From Gluconobacter sp. Gdi (GTDB lineage Bacteria > Pseudomonadota > Alphaproteobacteria > Acetobacterales > Acetobacteraceae): a stretch of 64,000 bases of DNA. A program made the translations under genes and the position numbers. Under the pieces are notes generated by a model, which searched no databases, had not been told where the DNA came from, and saw nothing but the letters and a program-made list of their open reading frames with translations. Shown here one piece after another: positions 7,510 to 16,929 of this stretch (position 1 is its first letter; each line of letters starts with the position of its first letter). The stretch is from the NCBI RefSeq assembly GCF_014132155.1, contig NZ_BLJQ01000001.1, positions 1 through 64,000 on the forward strand, given 5' to 3'.

Positions 7510-9302
7510 GGCACCACCACGGTGCGAAACATGCCCAGATCCATGTGATAGAGCAGATGACAGTGATAGGCCCACATGCCGGGAATATCAGCCGTCACGA
7601 GATAGCTCATGCGAGATCCCGGTTGTGAAATGATGGTGTGCTTGTAAGGGCGATAATCGCCTTGGCCGTTCTCCAGTTCACTCCACAGGCCATGCAGATG
7701 GATCGGGTGTTCCATCATGGTGTCATTGATCAGTGTGAAGCGGACACGCTCTCCTTTTTTCAGGCGGATTGGTCCGGACTCTGAGAATTTTCGGCCATTA
7801 AAGCCCCAGATATAACGGTCCATATTTCCCGTCAGATGCAGGATGATCTCCCGTGATGGAGGCCTGCGGTCTGCGCCCGGTCGTGTCGCGCGAAGCTGCC
7901 CATAATTCAGGACGCGTCGGCCGTTGTTTTCCAGTCCATCCCCTGGGCTGTTTGTCCGATCAATCGGCATCATCGCGACGTTCTGGTTTTCGACATTAAT
8001 CGGCGGCGGCCCAGGATCGTCGATTTCCATTTTTGGCATGGACATATGCTCCATATGGCTCATGTCCATGTGAGACATATCCATTCCAGGCATGTTTTTC
8101 ATGTCCGAGCCGTGGTCCATTCCGGGCATCGCCATGTGGTCCATGCTCTCTCCCGGCTTCATGTTGCCCATACCCATGTCGACCATGGTGCGGACGGGGC
8201 GTGGATCCATGGGCGGAATCAGTGCACTCATGCCCGAGCGAGGCGCCAGTGTGCCGCGGGCAAAGCCTGTTCGGTCTTCGCTTTGAGCAAAGATCGTATA
8301 GGCCCGGTCTTCCTTGGGCTGAACGATGACGTCATATGTCTCCGCCACGCCGATGCGGAATTCATCAACCGGAACTGGTTCCACATCGTTGCCGTCCGCC
8401 TGAACGACGAGCATTTCGAGCCCGGGAATCCGCACGTCAAACAGCGTCATGGTGGCGCCATTGATGAAGCGCAGACGCACACGCTCGCCTGGGCGGAACA
8501 GGCCGTTCCAGTTCATGTCTGGCGCGTTGCCGTTCAATGTATAGGTGTAGATAGCGCCTGAAACATCCGCGATATCGGTTGCGGCCATGTTCATCCGGGA
8601 CCAGGCAAGCCGGTCCTTCAGAGCGGCCATGACGCTCCCTGCATCACGGGCTTCTTGGGGAAAGGACGCGGCCGTTCGTTGACGGAAGACGTAATAGTCA
8701 TCCTGCATTTTGAGATTGCTGACGATGTCATGCGGCATGACATCCGTCCATTCTCCCAGAAAGATGACATAATCGCGGTCACAGGCATTCGGATCAGGAC
8801 GAATGGGGTCAATGACGATAGCGCCATACAGTCCCATCGCTTCCTGCATGTTGGAATGGCTGTGATACCAGTATGTGCCGCTCTGATGCAGGCGAAAGCG
8901 ATAGCTGAAAGTCTCGCCCGGTGGGATGCCCGCAAAGCTCAGGCCCGGCACGCCATCCATATTGGACGGGACGCGGATGCCGTGCCAATGGATCGACGTT
9001 GTTTCATCCAACGCGTTTGACACGTTCAGTGTAACGGTTTCGCCCTGTTTCCAGCGCAGGATGGGGCCAGGCACTGTTCCGCCAATATTGGGGGCGTGCA
9101 TGGATTTTCCATCGAGAGAAATATGCGTTCGGCTGACCTTCAGATCCCAGACACTGGAAGGGGTGAGAGGCAGAAGGCCTGTAGACGTGCGAGTGCTCGC
9201 TTGTGCTTTGTGAGGCAGGGCGCTTAGGCAGGCTCCCGCACCGAGGCTCGTAACAAAACGCCGCCGCGTCAGGGGGCGTATGGGGTCGAATGAATTGGAC
9301 AT
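7506..9302 (-). CDS. copA: Periplasmic multicopper oxidase CopA (copper resistance)
   Basis: The 598-residue cupredoxin protein carries all copper-site signatures: HWHG near residue 105, HSHS near 147, HPIHLHG near 535 and the HCH motif with downstream HMDLGM near the C-terminus. The N-terminus has a Tat signal (TRRRFVTS near residues 13-20), so it is exported folded. A Met/His-rich tract with repeated MDHM, MPGMD and DMSHM lies around residues 400-440 and should bind Cu(I) or Cu(II). CopA/PcoA oxidises Cu(I) and sequesters copper in the periplasm. Translation is coupled to copB. The start at ATG 9302 places the Tat motif properly; a frame to 9368 is also open. It should not be confused with the P-type ATPase at 14560. 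Confidence 0.95.
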   Translation of the reverse strand: MSNSFDPIRPLTRRRFVTSLGAGACLSALPHKAQASTRTSTGLLPLTPSSVWDLKVSRTHISLDGKSMHAPNIGGTVPGPILRWKQGETVTLNVSNALDETTSIHWHGIRVPSNMDGVPGLSFAGIPPGETFSYRFRLHQSGTYWYHSHSNMQEAMGLYGAIVIDPIRPDPNACDRDYVIFLGEWTDVMPHDIVSNLKMQDDYYVFRQRTAASFPQEARDAGSVMAALKDRLAWSRMNMAATDIADVSGAIYTYTLNGNAPDMNWNGLFRPGERVRLRFINGATMTLFDVRIPGLEMLVVQADGNDVEPVPVDEFRIGVAETYDVIVQPKEDRAYTIFAQSEDRTGFARGTLAPRSGMSALIPPMDPRPVRTMVDMGMGNMKPGESMDHMAMPGMDHGSDMKNMPGMDMSHMDMSHMEHMSMPKMEIDDPGPPPINVENQNVAMMPIDRTNSPGDGLENNGRRVLNYGQLRATRPGADRRPPSREIILHLTGNMDRYIWGFNGRKFSESGPIRLKKGERVRFTLINDTMMEHPIHLHGLWSELENGQGDYRPYKHTIISQPGSRMSYLVTADIPGMWAYHCHLLYHMDLGMFRTVVVP

Positions 9303-9387
9303 CAGCTGAAAACCGGGAAACGGTGAAGGAAAACCGGAGCGCACGGATGCACGCTCCAGCCGCAGCAAAGCTGCGGATCGGGTCGTT

Positions 9388-9792
9388 TCAGGAAATCAGC
9401 TGTTTGGGGGGAGGGGGCGTCGGAATCCAGTCTGTTCCAGACAGCGATGTGTGGCCTGTTTTGGCAAAGCGTCTGGCAATTGCAGGATGCGCCGACAATG
9501 AAGGTGTGTTCGCAAGCGTCAAGAGAGGCTCAGCCGACACGGAATGGATGTGGCAGCAGCCTTGTCCATGCCCCGCGCGGTGATGATCATGGAGAATGGG
9601 AGTTTCGAGGCCCGGCATACTGTGCTTGTCGCAGGCATCAGACGTCTTGTGAGGCATGGATGCGCAGTGCGGCATTGCCATGGTGTGTGCCCGTGATGCT
9701 GCATGCGCCGGAAAGGCACCAGCCATCAGTCCCACCTGCATCAGCAGGCAGGCAATGATGCCAAGCCATGTCCGGGTATGCGTTTTGAGCAT
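9388..9792 (-). CDS. Small secreted His/Cys-rich protein, DUF2946/CopL-like
   Basis: The 134-residue product has an N-terminal signal or membrane helix (about residues 7-31) and then a short region packed with His, Met and Cys, including MPHCASMPH and GHGQGCCHIHS. It ends in a Pro-rich tail (PTPPPP). Small proteins of this layout often open copper-resistance operons (DUF2946 or CopL-like) and are thought to bind copper. It is the first gene of the leftward unit, 85 bases before copA. ATG at 9792 has AGGGA six bases upstream; a GTG one codon earlier is less well spaced. Confidence 0.72.
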   Translation of the reverse strand: MLKTHTRTWLGIIACLLMQVGLMAGAFPAHAASRAHTMAMPHCASMPHKTSDACDKHSMPGLETPILHDHHRAGHGQGCCHIHSVSAEPLLTLANTPSLSAHPAIARRFAKTGHTSLSGTDWIPTPPPPKQLIS

Positions 9793-9854
9793 CACAGATC
9801 CCTGTCTTCCACAGGCGTCTGGATATCCTTCCGCCTGCCTCCTGCAATGACCCT

Positions 9855-9873
9855 ATACCCAGGCAGGGAATGA
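9855..9873 (-). promoter_or_regulatory. Candidate CsoR operator before the copA-copB unit
   Basis: TATACCC, a five-base spacer and GGGAATG form a half-degenerate version of the perfect repeat found at 10023-10041. It lies about 65 bases upstream of the first gene of the leftward copper unit. The left arm is identical to that of the perfect site. Confidence 0.55.
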
Positions 9874-10022
9874 ATGGAAGAGAGATTTCACTCACAGAGC
9901 ATACACAAAAAGGAGGGAGACAGGATTTCTCGTGGATACCCCCCATCCGTACACATTATTTAATACGTTATATTAACGATTTTAATTTCAAAACTCCCCG
10001 GAAACCGCATAGGAGAAAAACA

Positions 10023-10041
10023 TATACCCAACAGGGGTATA
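10023..10041 (+). promoter_or_regulatory. Candidate CsoR operator before the copper chaperone gene
   Basis: TATACCC-N5-GGGTATA is a perfect 7-5-7 inverted repeat, close to the G/C-tract operators known for CsoR repressors. The right arm overlaps a possible -10 (TATAAA at 10038), so a bound repressor would block the promoter. It lies about 50 bases upstream of the chaperone start. Confidence 0.7.
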
Positions 10042-10092
10042 AAAGAATCGCAGTATTCCAAGGATACTGAGTAAGCCGGAAGGAAAATGACC

Positions 10093-10305
10093 ATGACGCA
10101 GACCGCACATCTCAAAGTGGAAGGAATGTCCTGCGAAGGATGTGCCAAGCGTTTGCGCGAGGCGCTGGAACACGTGAGCGGCGTCTCAGCGGTTACAGTC
10201 GTACTGGCTGGGGGGCAGGTTACGGTGGCGTACGATCCCGACGTGGCAACTCCTGCGGGGCTGGCTGAAACTGTTGAAGAGACAGGGTTCGACCTGGTTT
10301 CCTAG
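10093..10305 (+). CDS. copZ: Copper chaperone with one HMA domain (CopZ-like)
   Basis: This 70-residue protein is a single ferredoxin-like HMA domain with the Cu(I)-binding GMSCEGC motif near residues 11-17. CopZ-type chaperones carry Cu(I) in the cytosol and hand it to the HMA domains of the exporter ATPase, which is encoded 4 kb downstream. The start at 10093 gives eight bases to GGAAGGA; ATG at 10087 is also in frame but only two bases from it. A perfect CsoR-like operator lies upstream. Two imperfect hairpins follow the stop. Confidence 0.9.
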   Translation: MTQTAHLKVEGMSCEGCAKRLREALEHVSGVSAVTVVLAGGQVTVAYDPDVATPAGLAETVEETGFDLVS

Positions 10306-10380
10306 CGCGCGTCGCCTTCTCTTTCAGAGAGGCGCACGGTACACAACACCCGGTTCAATCTGTGAAACCAGTCCGGGTGT
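10306..10380 (+). other. Two hairpins between the chaperone and TonB receptor genes
   Basis: Just after the stop, CGCCTTCTC and GAGAGGCG can pair around TTTCA with one bulge. Then ACACCCGG (10346-10353) and CCGGGTGT (10373-10380) form an 8-bp stem whose loop contains a second short stem (GGTTCA with TGAAACC, one bulge). No T run follows either one. They could weaken read-through, protect the upstream mRNA end or act in the receptor leader. Confidence 0.45.
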
Positions 10381-10450
10381 CATGCTGCAGCGTTATATTG
10401 TCAAATCGAAACAAATTGTGCGGCAGAGTTATTTTTTCTGGGCAGGTTTT

Positions 10451-12778
10451 ATGACACATCACGGCATTGACGCATCCAGACGTTTCCTGAAGTTCTCGGT
10501 ATCCGGGTCTGCCCTTCTTTGCGGAACTATCCTGATGGGCTCCGCTCCTGATGCTCAGGCTGCTGAACGCGGAGAGAAAACACGCCAGAAAATGTCCCAT
10601 TGCCGCATTCAGCACAAAGATGCGGGGGGACGGCAGGTCTGCGGGAAGCCGACGGTTTCCCCGGAAGCTACAGCCGCTATTGCTGAAGCTCCCGTGGCCC
10701 CAAACCCCGATCTGGCCTCGACCGTGGATGGCGGAACAGAGAACCTGCGTGTTTATGGAACGCCACGCTCCTATACCGCACCCGCCGTAGAGGCATGGGG
10801 TAAAACGCTCGTCGCCTTGAAGGACATTCCGCACTCTATTTCTGTCATCACACAGCAGCGCATGGAAGATTCCAACATGCTGACGATGACGGACGCCATG
10901 CGGCAGATTAACGGTATCCGCGTTCTTCCCGGTTCCACCGCCAACAGTAATTTCTATTCACGTGGCTATCAGCTTACGACGTCCATCGATAATACACCGA
11001 ACGCTGCTGGAACGCTGAACAATGCGAGTTTTGACCTGTCCATGTTTGACAGGATCGAGGTTATGCGCGGATCGGCCGGGTTGTTGCAGGGCGCTGGCGG
11101 AGCTGGCGGCGTTGTCAATCAGGTGACAAAAAAGCCCGGCAAGGATTTTGCTGCAAGCGGAAGTGCCTCGGTTGGCAGCTTCAATAACTATCGCGCCGAT
11201 GTTGATCTGACCATTCCGCTCAATCGCTCCAAAACGCTACGGTTCCGTACGGCCGACGTCTTTCAGGACAACGATTACTTCTACAAGTATGCCCACAATC
11301 GGATGTGGCAGGCCTATGGCGCTTTGGAATGGGACATCACACCGTCCACCACATTCCTTGTATCTCATGCGGCCCAGAAGCAGAATATTGATGCACCCTA
11401 TTACGGGCTCCCCGTTACGACCACGCGGACGCTCTGGTATGGCGGGCGGGATGCGAACCCTACACCGCCCTGGGGTTACAGCAATTACACGACCCAGCAG
11501 ACGATCGCCTCGCTGACGCAGAAGCTCTGGGGCGACTGGAGCGTCACAGCACGTGGGACATTCTACGACCAGAGTTACAACACATCGTATAATTCTCCGG
11601 ACACCCCTCCGGATGTGCGTACCGGCCTTACAAGTTACGTAGACAGTGGGACTTTCCCTTATCGTGGGACCAATACATCCAGATCTGCGGACGTCTACGC
11701 AACAGGCAGTTTCCACCTTCTGCACCGAACACACCACTTGCTGCTGGGCTTTAATTATAACGCCTACAACACACACGTTGCCTACGGAGCTGTGAACTCA
11801 GACGCGCTCTACTCTGATGTCAGCATCAACAATACAGCAGTCGTAAAGAAGCCCGCAGCAGGCAGCGTTACCTATAACCCGGCGGATGGGGCTGAGGGCA
11901 CAGACGACAATGCTTATCAATGGGGGTTCTATGGTCAGCTGCGTCTTGAGCTGATCCATCATCTTTCGCTGATTCTTGGCGGCCGCGTGTCACGCTTTTC
12001 CGAAAAGACGCGGGATGGCAGTCCTTCTCCGGAAAGCCCATGGAAAACCACGGCAAATATTCATGGCCAACTGACGCCTTATCTTGGCACGGTGTATCAG
12101 ATCACGCCCAACCTCTCCTGGTATGCCAGTTATGCCAGCATCTTCACGCCTTCTGTGGGGCGGTTGACCTTCAATGGAGAAGGTTTGACGCCACAGCAGG
12201 GCAATCAGGTCGAAACGGGGTTTAAAGGCGAGTACTTCCACGGGCGCCTCAACATATCCACAGCCCTGTTTCGTATGGAGAGTGTGAACCAGCCTGTTCA
12301 GGACCCGGATCACACCAGCTTTTACATCACGACCGGCCCAATCCGTCGGCAAGGCTGGGAAGCGCAGGTTGACGGCCAGATCCTGCCGGGACTGGATGTC
12401 TCCATCGGATACACATATCTGGATACCAAGGTTTCCAACCCGAAAGTTTCAGACTTTGGGGGTGTTTTCTCACCGCATCACATGTTCAAATCCTGGGTGC
12501 ATTACAATGTGCAGCAAGGTCGTCTGAAGGGGTTGAACTTTGGTGTCGGGCTGGACGCATACAGTAATCTTCGGGGTAGTTATGCCACGACAGTTCAGGG
12601 CGGTTACATGACGCTCGACAGCGTTATTGGATACCGGTTCAACAAGCATCTCAAACTTCAGTTGAACGCCTATAACCTGACAGACCGCTATTATTACGAA
12701 CGTGCCAGCGGCGTCTGGCAGTTTAACTTCCCGGCCGCTCCCCGCAGTTTCATGGCAACGCTTCGTGGCACATACTGA
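10451..12778 (+). CDS. TonB-dependent outer membrane receptor (FhuE-type), in copper locus
   Basis: The 775-residue protein has a signal peptide ending near DAQA. A roughly 90-residue linker with ENLRVYGTPRS (TonB box region) leads into the plug (SISVITQQRMED, SRGYQL, and VMRGSAGLLQGAGGAGG) and a 22-strand-type barrel ending in MATLRGTY. The sequence resembles siderophore receptors such as FhuE/FpvA. Its position between the copper chaperone and a Cu(I) ATPase is unusual for an iron receptor, and no Fur-like site was seen upstream. A copper complex or another metal chelate as ligand is possible. ATG at 10451 gives a normal signal peptide; the frame is open back to 10274 but overlaps the chaperone gene. 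Confidence 0.9.
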   Translation: MTHHGIDASRRFLKFSVSGSALLCGTILMGSAPDAQAAERGEKTRQKMSHCRIQHKDAGGRQVCGKPTVSPEATAAIAEAPVAPNPDLASTVDGGTENLRVYGTPRSYTAPAVEAWGKTLVALKDIPHSISVITQQRMEDSNMLTMTDAMRQINGIRVLPGSTANSNFYSRGYQLTTSIDNTPNAAGTLNNASFDLSMFDRIEVMRGSAGLLQGAGGAGGVVNQVTKKPGKDFAASGSASVGSFNNYRADVDLTIPLNRSKTLRFRTADVFQDNDYFYKYAHNRMWQAYGALEWDITPSTTFLVSHAAQKQNIDAPYYGLPVTTTRTLWYGGRDANPTPPWGYSNYTTQQTIASLTQKLWGDWSVTARGTFYDQSYNTSYNSPDTPPDVRTGLTSYVDSGTFPYRGTNTSRSADVYATGSFHLLHRTHHLLLGFNYNAYNTHVAYGAVNSDALYSDVSINNTAVVKKPAAGSVTYNPADGAEGTDDNAYQWGFYGQLRLELIHHLSLILGGRVSRFSEKTRDGSPSPESPWKTTANIHGQLTPYLGTVYQITPNLSWYASYASIFTPSVGRLTFNGEGLTPQQGNQVETGFKGEYFHGRLNISTALFRMESVNQPVQDPDHTSFYITTGPIRRQGWEAQVDGQILPGLDVSIGYTYLDTKVSNPKVSDFGGVFSPHHMFKSWVHYNVQQGRLKGLNFGVGLDAYSNLRGSYATTVQGGYMTLDSVIGYRFNKHLKLQLNAYNLTDRYYYERASGVWQFNFPAAPRSFMATLRGTY

Positions 12779-14480
12779 ACCCCCGACACCCCCGCATTCT
12801 CTTTCTGACTGGAAGGTTCTGCTCCCCTACTGGCGGTCGGAAGATCGCTGGAAGGCGCTGGGCCTTCTGGGGAGCATTATCGGCTTATCCTTCCTGGATG
12901 TTCAGGTCGCAGTGTGGTTTGGGAAATGGGACCAGACCTTTTTTGACACGATGTTCGCGTACCGTGTTGCGGCCTGCATTGCGTTGTTGCCCATTTATAT
13001 TCTGATGACGTCGCTTAGCGCAGGAATGAGAGTCATCCAGCAATATATGACACAGGTGCTCTCCATGCGCTGGCGCCTGTGGAATACACGGGTTTATCTG
13101 CGCAAATACCTTTCTGATGACGCCTATTATCATCTGGAACATGGTCAGAACCGGGCTGATAACCCGGACCAGCGTATTGCCGATGATCTGGCCCAGATGA
13201 CCGTCTGGACGCTCCGCCTCGGGCTGGAAGCCATTCAGGCTGTCACAACCTTTTTGTCCTTTGCGGTCGTGCTTTGGACGATCGGTGGAACGCTCTCATT
13301 TGTCTGGCATGGCTGGCACATCGTCATCCCCGGATACATGTTCTTTGGAACGACGATTTCCATTCTTCTGGTCTCGTTCATGCTCGAAAAAGCAGGTGGC
13401 CCCCTTGTAAGCGCTAATTATCGTCAGCAGCATTACGATGCTGATTTACGCGCGACCTTGCTGGATGTTCGCCGTAATGCTGAACAGATCGCGTTCTATA
13501 GTGGGGAGGCTGCGGAGCACTTCCGTCTGTCCGAATGCCTGAACCGTATTGCCAAAAACTGGCGCAGCGTCATGACCTACACTTGGCGCGCCAATACTGT
13601 GGTCGAACTCTATACGGGTGGCGTTAATATCGTTTTGTGGGCGCTGCTTGTGCCGAAGCTTCTGGCACATGCTCTGACGTTTGGTCTGTATTCGCGAATC
13701 AATTCAGCATTCATGAATGTCCGCCGAAGCCTGCAATGGTTCATCGAAAATTACACGGATCTGGCAACGCTTCGCTCCATCCTTCAGCGTCTGGGGGAGT
13801 TTGAGCGTGTTGTCGTGAGCCTTCCTGCTGGTGGCATCGTGCGGGAGCCGACAGATGCCGATGGGATTGAAATTAAAGCTCTCTCTCTGGATCGCTCTGA
13901 TGGTTCTCGCATCGCGGATATAGGAAGCCTCCATATTCCTGCCGGAGAGCGATGGTTCATTAGCGGGCCATCCGGGGCAGGGAAGAGCACCATGCTTCGT
14001 GCCCTCGCCGGACTATGGACGCAGGGGACGGGGCATATTTCTTTCAACATGCGCGATGCCATGTTCCTGCCTCAGCGCAGTTATGTTCCGACTGGCTCTT
14101 TGCTTCAGGCCCTTGGCTATCCGGCAACCCCGGATCGCTATGCCCGTGAAGCCTGTGAAGAGGCGCTTCTGGCGGCAAATCTGGCGTTCCTTATGCCAGA
14201 TCTAGAGAATGAATCGGCCTGGGGAGACGTGTTATCTCCGGGAGAGCAGCAACGACTGGCATTTGCTCGGGTTTTTCTTGCTCGACCGTCCACGTTGTTC
14301 CTCGATGAAGCAACGTCTGCTCTGGATGAGAAGAACGAGGCTGATCTTTATGCTCGCCTCCTTGAACGTTTGCCTCACATCACCCTCATCAGTGTTGCGC
14401 ATCGCGCAGCCCTCAAAGCATTTCATGGCCAGGAAATGATTCTTCGCGAAAAAAGCGTAACTGTTCAGCGTCTTTTATAA
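12765..14480 (+). CDS. SbmA/YddA-type ABC transporter (fused membrane and ATPase domains)
   Basis: The 571-residue half-transporter has an ABC_membrane_2 domain (about six helices, residues 25-330, with QNRADNPDQRI after the second helix) and then an ATPase domain. ATPase motifs are Walker A GPSGAGKST, signature LSPGEQQRLAFA and Walker B TLFLDEATSALD. Relatives such as YddA and the vitamin B12/peptide BacA group move peptides or cobalamin, though direction and substrate vary. No ATG is suitably placed; GTG at 12765 overlaps the receptor stop by 14 bases, implying coupled expression with the TonB receptor. A receptor and inner-membrane transporter pair suggests handling of one chelate. The longer frame from 12702 would lie inside the receptor gene. 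Confidence 0.85.
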   Translation: MAHTEPPTPPHSLSDWKVLLPYWRSEDRWKALGLLGSIIGLSFLDVQVAVWFGKWDQTFFDTMFAYRVAACIALLPIYILMTSLSAGMRVIQQYMTQVLSMRWRLWNTRVYLRKYLSDDAYYHLEHGQNRADNPDQRIADDLAQMTVWTLRLGLEAIQAVTTFLSFAVVLWTIGGTLSFVWHGWHIVIPGYMFFGTTISILLVSFMLEKAGGPLVSANYRQQHYDADLRATLLDVRRNAEQIAFYSGEAAEHFRLSECLNRIAKNWRSVMTYTWRANTVVELYTGGVNIVLWALLVPKLLAHALTFGLYSRINSAFMNVRRSLQWFIENYTDLATLRSILQRLGEFERVVVSLPAGGIVREPTDADGIEIKALSLDRSDGSRIADIGSLHIPAGERWFISGPSGAGKSTMLRALAGLWTQGTGHISFNMRDAMFLPQRSYVPTGSLLQALGYPATPDRYAREACEEALLAANLAFLMPDLENESAWGDVLSPGEQQRLAFARVFLARPSTLFLDEATSALDEKNEADLYARLLERLPHITLISVAHRAALKAFHGQEMILREKSVTVQRLL

Positions 14481-14497
14481 TACCATATGGGGGTATA
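14479..14497 (+). promoter_or_regulatory. Candidate CsoR operator before the copper ATPase gene
   Basis: AATACCA, five bases and GGGTATA form an imperfect 7-5-7 repeat with the same right arm as the perfect site at 10023-10041. It begins at the ABC transporter stop and ends 62 bases before the ATPase start, so the ATPase probably has its own copper-controlled promoter. Confidence 0.6.
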
Positions 14498-14559
14498 TTA
14501 TTCCCCTTTGTTTTGGAGCCTGTGGCTTCGCGAATTCCGTCCGCTCAGGAGAGTCCCAG

Positions 14560-16929
14560 ATGTCACAAACGGTCAGTTTTCCAGTTGGTGGAATGACCTG
14601 TGCGGCCTGCGCTGCGCGGATCGAGAAAGTTCTGAACCGCAAGGACGGTGTTCAGGCAGCCGTCAATTTTGCGTCTGAGCGTGCGCAGGTCGAATTGGAG
14701 GGCTCAGGCACCACAGTCGGGGACGTTATTGCCGCAGTGCGCAAAGCCGGTTTCTCGGTGGATGAGCAGAGTGTGGACTTCGCAATTACGGGCATGACCT
14801 GCGCTGCCTGCGCTGCGCGGATTGAAAAGGTCCTGAACCGGATGCCGTCCGTGCAGGGAAGCGTGAATTACGCTGCCGAGCGTGCGCATGTCACTTATGT
14901 TCCAGGCATTGTGACACCGGACGATCTTGCGACCAAAATCACCAAGGCTGGATTTGGGGCATCCCGTCTGGATGAAGGCAAGCGCGAAGATCCGAAGGCA
15001 AAGCGTGAAGCTGTGTGGCGTCGGGAGCGAAACCGCTTTCTGCTGACATTCGTACTTGCACTACCGCTTTTCATTGAAATGTTCGGCATGTTGCTGGGGC
15101 GTATGGAGACAGTCCCGCTTGCTGTTCAGTTTGTAAGTGCGACGCTGGTTCAGTTCGTCTGTGGCGCTCATCTTTATCGCCGGGCCTGGAATGCAGTTCG
15201 GGGCGGATCGGCGAACATGGATGTGCTGGTCGTTCTGGGAACGAGCATTGCGTATCTGTTCAGTGCCGTGGTCGCGATCCTGCACTTGCCCCAGCCAGTT
15301 TATTTTGAAGCCAGCGGTGCAATCATCACTCTGATTTCACTCGGCAAGCTGATGGAAACGCGCGCCAAAGTGCGTACTAGCGCGGGAATTGAAAGCCTGT
15401 TGCAGCTTCAGCCGCAAACCGCACATGTCGAGCGGGACGGTGTTCTGGTTGATCGTGCGGTAGCTGATATGCACACCGGAGACATCTTTATTGTCCGGCC
15501 GGGCGAGAGTGTCCCGGTGGATGGCGAAGTGCTGGATGGTGCTTCCGATGTGAACGAAGCCATGCTGACGGGCGAAAGCGTACCGGTTCTGAAGCAGGCT
15601 GGGAGTGAAGTTTTCGGCGGTACGATCAACGCGAACGGTATGCTTCGGGTGAAGGCAACAGGTGTTGGCTCGGATACAGCTTTGGCGCGGATTGTTCGCA
15701 TGGTCGAGCAGGCGCAGGGATCGAAAGCAAATGTCCAGAGACTGGCAGACCGTATTTCCGGCATCTTCGTTCCCGCCGTTGTCGCATTTGCTGTCGTGAC
15801 ATTCCTGATCGGATGGCTGGTCACGGGTTCCATGACATGGAGCCTGATTTCGGCTGTTTCCGTTCTCGTCATTGCCTGTCCCTGCTCGCTTGGTCTGGCT
15901 ACGCCGACGGCCATCATGGTCGGGACAGGGCGAGGGGCCCAGAATGGTATTCTGTTCCGGAATGCCGATGCGCTGGAACAAGCCGAGAAACTTACGACAA
16001 TCATTCTCGATAAGACTGGAACCCTGACGCAAGGTCGCCCAACCATCACCAGTTTGCATCCTGCTGAGGGCGTTTCGGCCGACCGCCTGCTGGCCGTAGC
16101 CACCTCTCTGGAGCAGAATTCCGAGCATCCTCTGGCTCGGGCTATCGTGGACTATGCCTCAACTCACCACGCGACGATTTTGAGTGTGGATGGGTTCAAG
16201 GCCATCCCAGGCCTGGGCGTTGAGGCACAGATTGACGGAGAGGCAGCTTTGCTCGGATCTCCGCGCTATCTCACGCAGGCCGGCTACAGTTTGGAAGCTC
16301 TTCCTGTGGCGGCGCTCGAAAATGAAGGGCAGACCGTAATTGCGGTCGCCACGGGAGGACGCCTGCTTGGCATCGTCGCGTTGGGGGATGGTCTTCGCCC
16401 GGATGCTATTTCAACGGTCACCGCACTGAAGGCACGTGGAATCAAGGTTGTCATGCTGACGGGCGATAATGAGCGTGCCGCAGCTGTTGTTGCGCGGCAG
16501 GTTGGCGTGGATGATTACCTTGCTGGCGTGTTACCGCAGCACAAGGCTGAAAGCGTGACGAAATATCGTGCTGAAGGTGCTGTTGTGGGGATGGTCGGGG
16601 ATGGCATCAATGATGCACCGGCCCTGGCCGCAGCGGACGTGGGCTTTGCTGTGGGGGCCGGTTCTGCCGTTGCGTTGGATACGGCAGATGTCGTGCTTAT
16701 GAAGAGTGAATTGGCGGCCGTTCTGGATGCCATTTCCCTATCCAGGGCTACGCTTTCGAAGATCCGGCAGAATTTGTTCTTTGCCTTTATCTACAACGTT
16801 CTGGGCCTGCCACTGGCCGCACTGGGCATGCTGAACCCGATTGTCGCGGGTGCAGCCATGGCCATGAGCTCAGTCTCGGTCGTAAGTAATTCTCTGCTTC
16901 TGAACCGCTGGAAACCACACTCTCCCTGA
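14560..16929 (+). CDS. copA: Cu(I)-exporting P1B-type ATPase
   Basis: The 789-residue pump has two N-terminal HMA domains with MTCAAC motifs (near residues 12 and 80), eight membrane helices, the transport motif CPC near 440, phosphorylation motif DKTGTLT with Asp near 484, and hinge motif GDGINDAP near 685. The last helices carry YN and MSS-type copper ligands, the pattern of P1B-1 Cu(I) exporters. It moves cytosolic Cu(I) to the periplasm, where the CopA oxidase and CopB act. CAGGAGA lies eight bases before the ATG. A CsoR-like operator stands upstream. Its last 139 bases overlap an antiparallel hydrolase gene. Confidence 0.97.
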   Translation: MSQTVSFPVGGMTCAACAARIEKVLNRKDGVQAAVNFASERAQVELEGSGTTVGDVIAAVRKAGFSVDEQSVDFAITGMTCAACAARIEKVLNRMPSVQGSVNYAAERAHVTYVPGIVTPDDLATKITKAGFGASRLDEGKREDPKAKREAVWRRERNRFLLTFVLALPLFIEMFGMLLGRMETVPLAVQFVSATLVQFVCGAHLYRRAWNAVRGGSANMDVLVVLGTSIAYLFSAVVAILHLPQPVYFEASGAIITLISLGKLMETRAKVRTSAGIESLLQLQPQTAHVERDGVLVDRAVADMHTGDIFIVRPGESVPVDGEVLDGASDVNEAMLTGESVPVLKQAGSEVFGGTINANGMLRVKATGVGSDTALARIVRMVEQAQGSKANVQRLADRISGIFVPAVVAFAVVTFLIGWLVTGSMTWSLISAVSVLVIACPCSLGLATPTAIMVGTGRGAQNGILFRNADALEQAEKLTTIILDKTGTLTQGRPTITSLHPAEGVSADRLLAVATSLEQNSEHPLARAIVDYASTHHATILSVDGFKAIPGLGVEAQIDGEAALLGSPRYLTQAGYSLEALPVAALENEGQTVIAVATGGRLLGIVALGDGLRPDAISTVTALKARGIKVVMLTGDNERAAAVVARQVGVDDYLAGVLPQHKAESVTKYRAEGAVVGMVGDGINDAPALAAADVGFAVGAGSAVALDTADVVLMKSELAAVLDAISLSRATLSKIRQNLFFAFIYNVLGLPLAALGMLNPIVAGAAMAMSSVSVVSNSLLLNRWKPHSP

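Noticed and set aside
9935-9953. Fourth copper-operator-like sequence (GGATACC and TCCGTAC around five bases)
   Set aside because: The right half departs from the pattern of the other three sites, and C runs alone can give such matches.
15337-16128. 263-codon frame antisense to the copper ATPase
   Set aside because: It lies inside a clear P-type ATPase gene with all motifs intact on the plus strand. The antisense product is a low-complexity Arg/Ser/His-rich sequence.
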